Part shown: positions 12,468-23,705 of the stretch, piece after piece
How the letters are laid out: each line of letters begins with the position of its first letter
How positions within the stretch are numbered: the first letter of the stretch is position 1
Source: Symbiodinium microadriaticum
Lineage: Eukaryota; Sar; Dinophyceae; Suessiales; Symbiodiniaceae
Length of the DNA: 64,000 nt
Reading direction: 5' to 3'
Assembly: GCA_001939145.1 (NCBI GenBank)
Contig: LSRX01000662.1
Span: forward strand, 250,200 to 314,199
The notes under the pieces: model-generated
Seen by the model: only the letters and a program-made list of their open reading frames with translations
Database searches by the model: none
What the model was told of the DNA's origin: nothing
Program-made: the position numbers and the translations under genes

Positions 12468-13300
12468 ACCCAGTCGCCACGAACGACAGCAGGGAGTCAC
12501 CCCGCCTAACCTGGCTGGAAGGGTCACCTTTGCGCTAGACCTGAGTCAAGCTTTTGATGCAGCCTCCCGCCAAGAAATCACCCACATGCTGGATGATTAG
12601 GGGGCGGATGTGGCTGGCTCATGCTCTCCACGACCGTTCGAGCTATAGGATCGAGTCTCAGGGAGCTACCACAAGCGTGGAGACAACGTCGGGAATCAAG
12701 CAGGGGTGCAAGGTGTCTCCAGCAATTTTCTCGTTGTTGACACGGTGCCTCTTCGCCTCCATGGTAGCCACTCTTCACATTGCATCGCACGATACGTTCG
12801 ATCAAGGATCTCCAGGAAGTTCGCAAGCTCATAGGAGGCCTACTCGACGAGGTCCAGCGACACAACTTGGTCGTCAACAAGTCGAAATGTGTCATCCTGG
12901 CAAAGCTGGTCGGCAAAGACGCCCCGAACCTCATCTGCCAGCACTCGTGTTAGATCATCAATGCGAAAGGCAAAAAGGTCAAGTGATGTCGCATTGGGCC
13001 TAACAAAACTTTTCCTGCCTTTCATTGGGCTGCTTCGAACAAGTACTTGGGAGTCATGATCTCCTACGGCAACTTCGAACAACAGACCTACAGCATCGTA
13101 TAAATGAAGCCAAGCAGAAGCTGCACCTCGTCCACAAGTTCGTGTACATCCGCCGCATAGCCAGTGCACCCGCGAGGCTTCGTGTCTGGACAGCACGATT
13201 CAAATTACTTTGCTTACGGGCCTGGCGGGCACAGCACTGTCTCCGAAATCAGCACGAGTCTTGAGGGGATGGCACGCACACAAAATACGTTCCGTGCTGA
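11734..13300 (+). pseudogene. Retroelement reverse transcriptase remnant with internal duplication
   Basis: RT motifs appear in order but in shifting frames. A block of about 192 bases encoding the YLPGRGLSDALDRVISHMRE region occurs twice, at 11734-11925 and 12275-12467, and a second short block (ccgggaaaggcagttcc...) is repeated at about 11592 and 12178. The downstream RT part (DEVQRHNLVVNKSKCVIL) is in a different frame from GIKQGCKVSP. It is non-functional. Confidence 0.7.
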
Positions 13301-14896
13301 ATCAGCCTGGTCACGTTAGCGGCTCATGCGTCTGTCGGCCCCAGTATGGGACCTGTTTGTGTAATTCTGCTGTACATGCGGCAAGGCTTGCACCTTGAAC
13401 TTGTCAGGTTGTGTGCGTTGTTGACACTCTGGGAGCCTAACTGGGACCGGAGCCAACGAAGACGCCGCAATAGTGCCTGTGAAGCAAGGATGGACACATC
13501 CCTGTGTACCTGCTGAAACACGGCTGTGCCAAGCTTAGCTAGCCGCGTTTGTGCGAAGGATCAGGTAAAAGTCTTCCCATGACATGCATGCTTGCCGAAA
13601 TCTGACTGTCTGTATTGCCATGTTTGGAACGCTTTTCATGGATTCGACATGATGGCCCTTTACATGGCACCTGAAGGCATGCGCAGACGTGCACCAATAA
13701 TTAACGACCTTGCTGGTCGCCGTCCACACAAAGTTGTGGTTGATTTGGATTGTTCACCGCTATTTTGCAAGTCCTTAATACTGAAAGTTGTGGTGCTTGA
13801 CGAACGAAAATCAACAACGCGGGCCCACTTAGCAAACGCTACAGCCCCTGCGCCCCTCAGACAAAATCAAAGCCTAAGACCTCAAGCCATCAAGCCTGGC
13901 AACCCCAAAACAGACAACCAAAAACCCTAAACTTTAGAGCTTCAATCCCTTCTCCGGCCCTGGCTTCACATCTCTCCTCGTAAGCATAGAGGCTCTGCGA
14001 GAGGTTCTCCGAAGGACTCCCAAGGCCCATCATGTTGGAGCTCCGAGGCCCGGCTGTAGGGCCCTCTCTTTTAGTATAGGAAACTAGAGGTGGGGAGTTT
14101 TAGGGTAGTTAGGGCTTCTTTGAGGCTTCTCTCAGGTATATAGACCTTCTACAAAGGAACACCCTTTCAGAAAGCACCTAAAGGCAAGCTTCTTAAGGTG
14201 AGCTCCCTGGAAGGACGATAGGGTTCAGTCTTTTGTGGCCGATCGTCTTCCAATCTGACCTGAAGCTTCTCGTCTCGGCTTTCCACGACAGAGCGGCCAA
14301 CCCCTGAAGCTTTGAGAGCACCCTGGTAGAAAGCCACCCCCCAACCCCAACACCGAAACCGCTAAGACCATGGCAGCAACAGCTCTCATCCCTCCCAGTG
14401 CCCCAGAAGACTGCTCCCTAAGCACCCCTTCCCCAAACCCTAAACCCTAAACCAGGGCTTGGGGGGCTTAGGGTGCTTGAGCCCCAAAAAAAGCTGCAGC
14501 CAGTGAGTGGCTCTGTTTCCGTCTTCGAGGAAAGGTATCATCTGAGAACTTGTTTAAGACATACCCAGAAGGGTTCTAACTGTGAAACATAGGGGCATAA
14601 ACAACTATCCATACTATTCTGGGGTGCCTTATCATAATTATAGTAGAACCTACCACCAGAGGCCTATTCTCATTATCAAGGCCTCTACATCAATCTAGTT
14701 TTCTGGTTCCCTGTTGGGGCCATATGAAAAATGATCATTTTTTATCCTAGTTTGGGTTTTATAACAACAGCAAAAATGTAAAAACAACCAACAACCCCTA
14801 AACCCCAAATGTATCCGACAAGGACCCAGTTTTGTGGTTTTCGAACCAGGGCCTTCGGCCTTCCTTCACGGCTTGAGGCTTCCATACCCGACTGCC

Positions 14897-15012
14897 TTCC
14901 AGAGCCCTAAACCCCTAAGCCCTAAACCCCTAAAACCCCTAAGCCCCCTAAACCCCTAAGCCCTCTAAACCCTAAGCCCCTAAATCCCTAAATCCCTAAG
15001 CCCTAAACCCCA
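14897..15012. repeat. Telomere-type CCCTAAA field, degenerate
   Basis: About 15 units of ccctaaa with one-base variants (ccctaag, cccctaaa). Interstitial, as unique sequence lies on both sides. Confidence 0.85.
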
Positions 15013-15791
15013 ACAGCAGGCGCAAACCTGTTCAGCCACCCCAAGCCCGAGAAAATTAGAGAGGCCCTTCAAATGATTAGAATCTCGTTCAGGTTAGCGG
15101 TAGGGTCTATAAGGTTTAGGGTTAGGGTTTGTAAGGTTTAGGGTTTAGGGCGCTTCGGGGTATATATCACCCAGGTTATAAGTACTCAGACCTCTATCTT
15201 AGCAGTAGCTATGCTTCTTACGGTATCGCAGGAATCTCCACCACAGCAGCCCAAGCACGAAGCTCTCTTTTCTCACGCTTACCCAGAGACTCCAAAACCC
15301 CTTAATTAAGGACGATACCTTAAGTCATAGTAAGGATCTTTGTGTACTTCAAGGTACATTACCAACATGTAGGAGCCTCAAGTAACTAAAGTAAGGGATT
15401 TGGGTTGTTGTAGCACACTTGTACACGGACGACAAGGGGACATCGCTGCTAATGATCCGGACCGCCCTTTTAACCAAAGGGTTGTGGAGAGTCTCGGTCT
15501 TAGTGACCCGAGGTCGCGGTGAAACTTGAAAACATCACCTGAGCCCAAGGCGCTTTTCGACACACTGGTGTTACTACGGCTTTTTTTCAGGGTCCTTTAA
15601 CGGGGGTTCCAGAAGCTTATTCCTCTACCAGGGTTCCAGAATGGTTCCTCCAAGGCTTCCGGAATTGCAAGGATTCGCTTTCGTCTCAAGAGGAGCCCCT
15701 TAAAAGGGTGTTGTTCAAAGAGCTCCTTTTGGGGGTTCGAGGACGTGGGATTTACGACTTCGGGTGTGTGGTTTCAGGATTCAGGGGTTAG

Positions 15792-15888
15792 TATAGGGGC
15801 CTTAATTACTAGAATAGGGTTTTGGGGCCCATTATAAAGGAAGCCCCCAAAATAGTATTGGTAATTAATTATTTAGGCCCCTACATTA
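15792..15888. mobile_element. Family B element
   Basis: Family B copies run from taggggccttaattactagaa to ttatttaggcccctaca, with gggttttgggg and cccccaaaatagtattggt inside; the arms are imperfect inverted repeats. It is the same family as the unit 6 intron. No open frame. Confidence 0.75.
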
Positions 15889-15998
15889 AACCCTAAACCC
15901 TAAACCCAAGTATTGGAGTACTGGTAATTATTTAGGCCCCTACATTACTGGGCTTAGGGTCGAGGCCAACGATCTTCCCTTAATGGGGTTGCCATGGT

Positions 15999-16107
15999 CC
16001 CAGAGAGCCCAATACCCCTTAATTAGGGAGTTTACCCTAAATGATAGGGGCCTTAATATTATGATTTAAGGTATGTTTCTCAATTAAGGGGTATTGGGCT
16101 CTCTGGG
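15999..16107. mobile_element. Family A palindromic MITE-like element
   Basis: It opens cccagagagcccaatacccc and closes ggggtattgggctctctggg, an almost perfect terminal inverted repeat extended by ttaattaagg-like sequence, so the element of about 109 bases can fold nearly end to end. The centre reads taggggccttaatattatga. No coding capacity. Other full or nearly full copies are at 16526-16640, 17066-17175, 27962-28065, 28961-29073, 35952-36104, 36298-36404, 48735-48856, 53477-53658 and 58948-59056. Confidence 0.85.
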
Positions 16108-16401
16108 GTTTCAGTGGGCTCGAAGATCGTCGACCTAGGAAAAGTCGTTGACTAAGGAACGCGGGAGCGTAGACTCGAAACCCCAAGCTGCAAATAAGCG
16201 TTAAGACTTAAGACTTATGCAAGGGGAGGTATAACGGATTCGTACGGTATCCATCGCCTAAATCCTGAACCCTAAACCCCTAAATCGGTGTGATGTTTCG
16301 CCCTCAAAGGCTCAGAAACTTACCAGCTCGTTCTCGATGCGATCCTTGGAGGATGTTCTCGTAAACCGGCTGGCAGATCTCCTGTTTTGCGCTTCAGATT
16401 C

Positions 16402-16511
16402 GGGATTCCGAAAATTAGGGTTTAGGGTTTAGGGTACCTTATTTTGGGGTCCTTATAATAAGGATCCTACTTTTTAGGGTACTATATTAGGGTCCCCTAT
16501 TTTCGGAAACC
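16402..16511. mobile_element. Family J element
   Basis: ggattccgaaaattaggg at the left, ccctattttcggaaacccc at the right, same centre as 33979-34077 plus a doubled gggtttag. Confidence 0.7.
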
Positions 16512-16525
16512 CCCCTTTTGCTAGC

Positions 16526-16640
16526 CCCAGAGAGCCCAAGGGGCCCCTTCATTAAGGAATAGACCTTAAATTATAGGGGCCTTAATATTACGATTTACGG
16601 TATATATTCCTTCATTTTTAGGTGTATTGGGCTCTCTGGG
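16526..16640. mobile_element. Family A MITE-like element
   Basis: Starts ccagagagcccaagg and ends gtattgggctctctggg. Adjacent on the left to a family J element (16402-16511). Confidence 0.8.
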
Positions 16641-17065
16641 TTCTTCTGGGGCTTTAGAGCCTAGGATATAGGGATTAGGGATCAGGGCTTTTGGTAGCAG
16701 TGTTGGGTGCAGGGTTTCTGCTTCTTTAGTCTTCCTGCCTGTTTTCTTTTAGGGACCGCGATTTCCATTGGCAGTCTAGAGCACAGGTGAACTATAGACT
16801 ATAGATTTACTGCGACTGCCTAAATTTCTTTCTTGGCGGCGTTAGTAGACCGCCGGGCATCGCAATGAAGAAGCTATCAAACACCGGTGTTTCTTGCTGT
16901 GGGCAATTAACATACGGGAGGTGCTCGAAATTATGCAGACTACGGTTGTTACTCGGGGTCAGTGTTCAGCGTGGCATCAGACCTTGCTCTAGGGTTGTGT
17001 CTCATAGCGGGCTGGTTCCCGTGACGCACCTGCATACCATGGGAGGTTGAAAGCTACCAGCCTTA

Positions 17066-17175
17066 CCCAGAGAGCCCAATACACTTTAAATTAAGGAATA
17101 TGCCTTAAATTATAGGGGCCTTAATATTATGGTTTAAGGTATATTCCTGAGTTAAGGGGTATTGGGCTCTCTGGG
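17066..17175. mobile_element. Family A MITE-like element
   Basis: Full copy: cccagagagcccaataca at the left, ggggtattgggctctctggg at the right. Third copy within 1.2 kb. Confidence 0.85.
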
Positions 17176-17995
17176 TACACTAGCTTTCGACATTCAGGTG
17201 ACTTGGCTTTTGGAGACTTTCGGCTAGACCTGACTTTGACACCACGCAACAAGTACGACCGCGATGTTTCAGGATTGATGAAAACGAAGCGGAGACTACC
17301 CATAATTAAATCTGTATATGGATCTTGAAAAAAATACCCTTACCGTGTACGACATAAACACCCCTTGACCTGAAACCGAATCGCCCAACCGCTGGACCCC
17401 TTCCACCGCCCAAATGAATGCAACCCACGCGCAACGGCTATAGGCTGTTACATAAACCCTATACCCAGCCCAAAAGAACCGACATCCTACTGCCGGGGCC
17501 GAGTAGCTCTTTGAGAGAGGCAAAGCGTTCTGCTCGATCGGCGAGATCCTAAGACAGAAACCCTAAACCCTACACCCTAAACCAAAATCCTAAGACAGAA
17601 CCCTAAACCCTAAACCGCCCGCCCAGTCATTTTTTGGGTTTTGGGTTCGGCCCTCTCCAAGGCGAAGGCAACTTTAGTAGCCATGCTATAGGGGTCTTGG
17701 GACTTAGAATAGGGTTTAGTGGTTGGGGTTTTTGAGTAGCCATGCTATATGGGCCTTAGCACGTGGAATAGGGTCTTGGGGCATTCGTCTACTAGAAGTA
17801 TAGTAGAGAGGCCCCAAAATAGTACTGGTAATTGTGTGGGCCGCTATACTACTGATCTTCTTCCCAAACTTGCGGCGAGACTTGGGCAGCGATTATCATG
17901 GTCGGGGTCCTTTAAAAGGGATCTATAAGGGTTCCATTAAGGGTCCATTTTAGGTGCGGCAGCAGCTCTTGGGGCAGGGGTTTAGGGTTTAAGGT

Positions 17996-18096
17996 GGGGA
18001 CCTGATTAGGAAACCCTGGCCCTATAACCCCAATATGTCAGGATTTATATGAAGAGCCCTAATAAAGACCCAGGGTTTCTTGATCAGGTTCCTACA
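17996..18096. mobile_element. Family F inverted-repeat element
   Basis: gacctgattaggaaaccctgg at the left pairs with ccagggtttcttgatcaggtt at the right. Related copies are at 63224-63332 and 63403-63487. Confidence 0.75.
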
Positions 18097-18257
18097 TTAG
18101 TCTACCCCTCCAAAACTCCTCAACCCTAAACCCTAAAAGCATAGAGCCTCCAAGTCCAAGGCACCCGAGTAGAAATCTTGTCTTGAGCGGAAATGTCGTT
18201 GACCTCCGTCCCCTGGGCCTCTGAGGTCTTCTCGGTCGGAGAAGTTGCAGGGTGTAT

Positions 18258-18375
18258 GCCCTAAACCCTAAACCCTAAAAAACAAACCCTAAACCCCTAA
18301 ACCCCTAAACTCCTGAACCCGAAACCCCTCAACCCAAACCCCTGAACCCCAAACCCTACACCCTAAACTCTTAGA
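18258..18375. repeat. Telomere-type CCCTAAA field, degenerate
   Basis: Perfect ccctaaaccctaaa units at the left grade into cccctaaa and cctgaa variants. Confidence 0.82.
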
Positions 18376-19743
18376 AGCCTCCATAGCCAGATTAGGGTTC
18401 GGGGGAGTTTCTTTACCACTCACGTACAAAAGCAGGGAAGCCTAAGTACCAGACTTGCTGGTTGTTCACTCGACTTCCTGGATTCTCGTATAAGGGACTA
18501 CCATAATACAGAAACCATGTTATGTGCTGTAGATCCCCATTAACAAGCTCCTACATCAGAGTACAGCATCCATTCATTGAGGATCCCTCATCCAGGACTG
18601 AAATCCGACGGCGTGGAGACCTGAAAGAGCAACACAAAACAAATAAATAAATAAATAAAAAAAAAAATATATATATATATATATGGTTTAGGGTTTAGAG
18701 TTTAGGTATATAGGAAAAAAAACACAGGAGCCCACTTTGGACTTTAGGTAGGATGGCTTCATTCCATGAAACGAGGGCTGTGTGGGTATACTTAGACTCG
18801 ACTTCCTGGGCTCTTGCTAGGGGATTTAGTTTTAAGGTACCATAATAAAGAAACCATGCTATTTGCTATAGATAGATCCCCATTAAACAGAACCCCCCCG
18901 TTTTCCATCGACTTCCATGCAGGACCTTCTCCAACGAGATCCGTTTTCAACGATCCTCGAGGAAACTCCCTGAGCCCTATACATCTCTAAACCTTACGTC
19001 CGAACTGCGCTCCGTTGGAGTCCTTTTTGGTGATCGTCTTGTCGAGATCAAGAGCTTGGGGTTTCGGTGTTGAAGTCCATTCTTTGGGGCCGGGCGGGGG
19101 GTGGGGCGTTCAGGTTCGGGTCTAGAGTTTAGCTTGTTTCATTATGTGAGGATGCAGGGTTACGCATGACCCCTAAGCCCTGCAAGGTTCAGGGTTTACG
19201 GGCCGGGGGTTCAGGATTTGGGATGCTGGCTTGCCCTGCGTTTTCTAGGCCTTGGGTACAATTCCATAGGAATTCTGAGCAAGACAGGGCTATCATTTTG
19301 AATAGCAGCGATGGCCTGCAAGAAGACCGCCAGTCGTGGGTGGTGTAAGACTTGCCGGGCTCCGGAGTTTGAGAGATGAGAGTTTAAGCCATGTGCACTT
19401 GGTTGCCTAATTGGGTAGATCTCTAAATTCGAGTCCCTTTTAAGGCCCTTGTTATAAGGGTGCCGTACTATATTGGGGACCCCCAAAAAAAAAGGGGACG
19501 CTAATGTAGAGAACTACCCCGTGTGAACTTGCTTGCCTAAAAAAAAATTGCAGGTAGACGAGAGACTTGGTGGGATTTAGGGTTTAGGATTTGGAAAAAA
19601 AAGGTTTAGGGGTTTAGGGTTTAGGATTTGGGGTTTAGGGTTTAGGGGTAAAAAAAAGATGGCTACCAGGCAGAAACGCCCAAGCACCCAAGCACCGAAG
19701 CCCCAAAAAAAATTCCCAGGAGTGGCCCCCTGAAGCTTAGGGG

Positions 19744-19838
19744 CTGAGTACCCTAGCCCAAAAAAAAGGTTAGCCTTTCAACTATGGTGGGATTGTATAA
19801 GCCCAAGAAGGTTAGAGGTGACCTATTCAGCTACTAAG
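19744..19838. mobile_element. Family C element
   Basis: Starts ctgagtaccctagccca, carries aggttagcctttcaactatg and ggattgtataagccc, ends cctattcagctactaag. It matches the element that makes up unit 1 intron 3. Confidence 0.7.
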
Positions 19839-20012
19839 AAAGGGACTCTGAACATATTCCTTCATAGGATCTTTTTACACCCAAGCAGGGACAATACACA
19901 TTCCCCCAACGGCCGACATAGAATCCGCAATTTTGGGGGCCAGATCCTTACCAATGCTGTTCCTATTTTCATCAAACTACGAGATGCCCCATCTTCCCTA
20001 GTCTAACAATTT

Positions 20013-20107
20013 AATATAGGGGCCTTAGTACTTAGAATAGGGTTTTGGGGCATACTATGCTATCCCCAAAAGAAAATAGTATAGCGAGTCATTTAGGGCC
20101 CCTAAAT
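20013..20107. mobile_element. Family B element
   Basis: Left aataggggccttagtactta-type end, right atttagggcccctaaatg. Confidence 0.7.
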
Positions 20108-20599
20108 GTATTTCTCATCGAGGCTTCCCAAATAGAGACCCATGGGAAACTGCTGGAGGTCCCAAACTCGAAAGGCCTGCAGAGCTTCAATCTCGGACAG
20201 GAGGAGGATGCCGAAAATCTTGAGATACTCGCCTTTTAGGGTTTAGCTTAGCTGCCCAGTACCCTGGCCCAAAAACAGTTTAAGTTTTTCTTTCAGTAGG
20301 GCTTTGATGTACCAAAATAGTTTAAAGTTTACCTACCGGGCTCCTAAGTTAGGGTTTAGGGCCTTGTCTTCTTTGCGTCTTCTGCTAGGGGGGACAAGGT
20401 CTGATGCTCCATAAACTCATGATTTCCAAGCCATCGTTTGGGTTCGTTTCCTGGCTTCGACGTGTACCGGAGGCTTCCACACCTGAAGCAGTAAACGCCA
20501 CATGCCCTAAACCCCGAACCCCACTTCCTAAATGTTCAGCAGCTTCTGAGCCTTTCCATTGGGTTTTTTGGGCCCAACCTTCTTGGCACCCAGACTCAA

Positions 20600-20842
20600 C
20601 ACTTTGACTCCAAGTTGGCGGTTCCTGAGGATGTGCGCACTTCGGTTCAAGGTTCATGGGTGCGACGTGGTAGGTACTGCAATATGTACTTTAAGGTTAC
20701 TGGTAATTATAAGCGCGGTTCCCCCAATCACAACACTGCTGGCAAAGTTCCCGAAGCCGCCAAACCAGAGCCAGTAGTGCCAGGCATGTTCACCCATGGC
20801 TACCCTCTTACACCGAAGGGTTCCCGGAATTTTGCGCACTAA
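20600..20842 (+). CDS. Possible plus-strand coding fragment, unidentified
   Basis: An open frame of about 75 codons to a TAA at 20842 with mixed residues (AVPEDVRTSVQGSWVRRGRY, later PVVPGMFTHGYPLTPKG) and no low-complexity bias, unlike most frames here. It may be the 3' end of a gene or of a mobile element. No family recognised and no clear upstream exon. Confidence 0.25.
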   Translation, partial: HFDSKLAVPEDVRTSVQGSWVRRGRYCNMYFKVTGNYKRGSPNHNTAGKVPEAAKPEPVVPGMFTHGYPLTPKGSRNFAH

Positions 20843-21130
20843 ACCCGACTTGCATGTCGCCCAAAGCCGGCTCAGGGCTTTGGACAACACTCAATTCGAG
20901 GGTTTCGTTCTAGGATTGTGCATATATATATATACACACACACATACACATACACACATAAATAAATAGAGATATGCGGATAATGAATTTCTGTGCACCT
21001 GTATAGTATATGTATGAATGCGTATTGTACATATGCTTATGTACATTGGTATATGTGCAATATATGTAAGACGTATATTCGTTTATATATATATATATAT
21101 AGGTTTTTCGTTTATATATGCACATGTGTA

Positions 21131-21275
21131 TGATAGATAGATAGATAGATGGATAGATAGATAGGTAAGTAAGTAGGTAGGGGTAGGCCGGCAGGCAGAT
21201 AAGTAGGTAGGTAGGTAGGTAGGTAGGTAGGTAGGTAAGTAAGTAGATGTATGTATGTATATATATATATGAATT
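21131..21275. repeat. (GATA)n/(GTAG)n/(GTAT)n microsatellite
   Basis: GATA run at 21131-21164, GTAG run about 21202-21248, then TATG and TA repeats. Confidence 0.92.
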
Positions 21276-21642
21276 TATGTGTGTATCTATATCTACATGT
21301 GTACTCTTGGATTTGGACCCATCCTAAGGAACACTGCTGCACTTCGCGGTCGAGGCACATATCGGACCACCGAAAGACGCTGCCAACCTCTGTGCAGGGT
21401 GTAGGCTTCGTGGTCTAGGTTGAATGTGTCCCCAAATCCTACCTGTAGCCGAAACGACCTACCTCGTCAGTTCCTCTGAAAAGGTAGGTCTTTTGGGTGG
21501 GCCACGGGTAAACCTTAAAACTGTGGAGGGTTTTGGCGGTTGAGCGTCCGGGTCGGGTCGGGTCTCAATCGGAGGACTAGCTGCGGCGCTTCAACTGCCT
21601 TTGGCATCCGAAGCTTCGCCCGGCGATGAGCAATGTAATATT

Positions 21643-21753
21643 AATATAGGGGCCTTAACTGATCAGAACAGCGTTTCGGGTATTTTATACTATAATCTAT
21701 AATTATCATAAGGAGCCACCAAAATCGTATTGGTACTTATTTAGGCCCTTAGA
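21643..21753. mobile_element. Family B element
   Basis: Left aatataggggccttaactga, right cttatttaggcccttaga; the centre has ccaaaatcgtattggta. Confidence 0.7.
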
Positions 21754-22340
21754 TGACGCGAAGACCTAACAATGGGTGTCAAGGCCCCAAAGCTCAAATG
21801 CGCTAAGACCTGAACTTGTATGCCAAGAAAACAAATGTCAACCATCAAACAGCCAGTGGTTGTTCCGGCAAGGTGGCATCAACTCAACAACTCAGTGTTT
21901 TTGTTTGGGGGTGTGACACCGGGCAGTTGGGCTCTCCAGGCGATGGTGCATGGATGTTAGTTTCGCTGGCGGCAACAGCAGAAGGCATCTGATTTAGAGA
22001 CCAGTTGGGTTGTGAAATAATGCGATCAAGTTTGAACCGTCTGACTCGGAGAAATCTCGAATGATCTTGATCTGTTTGAGATTGTTCTACTCATAGTGCC
22101 CGGGGCAACGAACCGGCCAATGTGTAACTGATCTTCGAAATTCAGCTGTTACCATGGATATGTGCTTTAAATGGTTCTCGCATTGCCATGCGAGTGTCCG
22201 AAAGCTTGATCACAGCCTGCTCGTGTCAGCAGTTCAGGATTGTCGGCTTCGTCGACGAGTGACTGGATAAGAAAGCGCATGGCGGTAGAAGACGTAAATG
22301 TATATAAAGCTTGAACAATTGTCGCCCATCTGGCACAGAA

Positions 22341-22529
22341 CACGCACACACACACACACACACGCACACGCACACGCACACGCACACGCACACGCACACG
22401 CACACGCACACACGCACGCACACGCACGCACACGCACGCACACGCACGCACACGCACGCACACACGCACACGCACACGCACACGCACACGCACACGCACA
22501 CGCACACGCACACGCACACGCACACGCAN

Positions 22530-22564
<35 letters not shown>
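22341..22564. repeat. (CA)n / (CACACG)n microsatellite with one N
   Basis: About 224 bases of CA and CACACG units; single N at 22528 marks an unresolved length. Confidence 0.95.
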
Positions 22565-22567
<3 letters not shown>

Positions 22568-23156
22568 TTCTTGTCCATGGGGCAAGCTAACCCACATGTG
22601 GATTCCGCAGCCAGATGCTGCAGCTTTTGACAGGGTACAACATCTTGGAAGTACACAAAACTGTCAACAAGACAAGTCTTATAGCACTCGTGATGCTAGC
22701 AAGAAGAATCCAAAATCTAATTCTGTGCCTATGCAAAATCTAAGCGACCCCATGGACTGACACCTTCAGCCTGCTGGAAAACATCCGCCTCAAGCCGCCC
22801 CACCAACCTCCAACACAACAAAAATTTGATCGACATGGTCGTCGGGATCCTGGAACTGAAACACACAAACTTCTCAGGACGAGTTTATGAAAACACCAGC
22901 ATCCCACGATGTCATGACCTGCCCAGGGTTGTCATGTTTTGAAGCAACATGCATACACACGGTACAGGCAATGTGCTTCATTCAAGCTGGTGCTGCGCAG
23001 GCTTAGGTTTGACCTTTCGGGCCACATGTCGTGACTGTCTAATGATGCTGGCTTGGGTAAACAACCTTATCACAAACTGCAAAAGCAATCCAGCGGCATA
23101 CTGAAGTCCCTGCAGCCAATGCCGATATAGAAGCACCTGCGGGCAAGCGTCGAAGC

Positions 23157-23705
23157 ATGTTTGTGAACACATGCTACTTGTCGCTCACATGCCAGAACTC
23201 ACTGCTGGAAGACTTGAACGCCTACGTGCCGGAAGCGGTGGCATCAACGCGAACGGCACTGACAATGACTCCTGTGTTCAATGCGGGGAAGCAGTTGCCG
23301 CACATCGATGTGGGAAATAAGAGTTGGTTTTGCAAGGTTTGTGCCTGGTTGTTGACAAAGTGACAAAGTTTGTCACTGGTTCACGGACGTAGTGTGTCGC
23401 CGACAGGGTTGAGCTTCGCGATTATGGCAATGGCTTCGGTGCGGTGTGTGTGTTGGCGCAAATACCCCAACAGATTATGCTACCAAGCTCATCATGAAGC
23501 AGCGAAGCAGACTGGGCTCTGCAGAGTGCACGTCCATTTATGTCATGTCGAAAGGCCTACTTCGACTGTTCAATCTAATAGTGTCTGCAAAAGATATCAA
23601 TGTTGCGGCGCATGCAAAAGCTGCCGCCCAGGATTGTTAGCGCCTCGTGATTGCTACTGTGGTGGTGAATCCCTGATGCAGAGCTCTCCGGGCTTCGTGT
23701 TCTGA
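23157..23705 (+). pseudogene. Degenerate plus-strand coding remnant, unidentified (mobile element?)
   Basis: Overlapping frames switch within this stretch: 23157-23363, then 23370-23705 and 23446-23640 (TPTDYATKLIMKQRSRLGSA, later SKGLLRLFNLIVSAKD). Composition looks coding, but frameshifts and stops break it. Possibly a decayed transposon protein; I cannot assign a family. Confidence 0.28.

Larger units (their letters stand above)
10900..13720 (+). mobile_element. Decayed LINE-like retroelement (endonuclease and reverse transcriptase)
   Basis: Motifs in the expected non-LTR order on one strand: AGDFNTSL at 10992-11015 (APE-type endonuclease), MDFVFTRE at 11108-11131 and a later GHLPGQA (end of endonuclease), FAYLPGRGLSDALDRV (about 12400-12440, and a second copy about 11860-11900), LDLSQAFDAA at 12535-12564 (RT palm, first Asp), GIKQGCKVSP at 12692-12721 (RT primer grip region), NLVVNKSKCVIL about 12870-12905, YLGVMISY at 13044-13067, then a Cys/His-rich stretch near 13600. 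The second catalytic motif (YADD) is not intact: the frame shifts at about 12790. Several stops and frame changes make it dead. No poly(A) tail or target duplication found. Confidence 0.78.
13731..19743. other. Non-coding, rich in telomere-type repeats and inverted-repeat elements
   Basis: No convincing exon. Holds three family A, one family B, one J and one F element, a possible element at 14085-14165 (ggtggggagttttaggg, shared with 36510-36595), diverged family I pieces at 18480-18560 and 18820-18900, and two dense CCCTAAA fields. Confidence 0.6.

Noticed and set aside
15999-17175. Palindromic repeats as a CRISPR array
   Set aside because: Spacing is irregular, the repeats are about 109 bases with inverted termini, and the genome is eukaryotic.
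22234-22760. His/Thr and Val/Cys repeat proteins on both strands
   Set aside because: Translation of the CA/CACACG microsatellite with an N inside.
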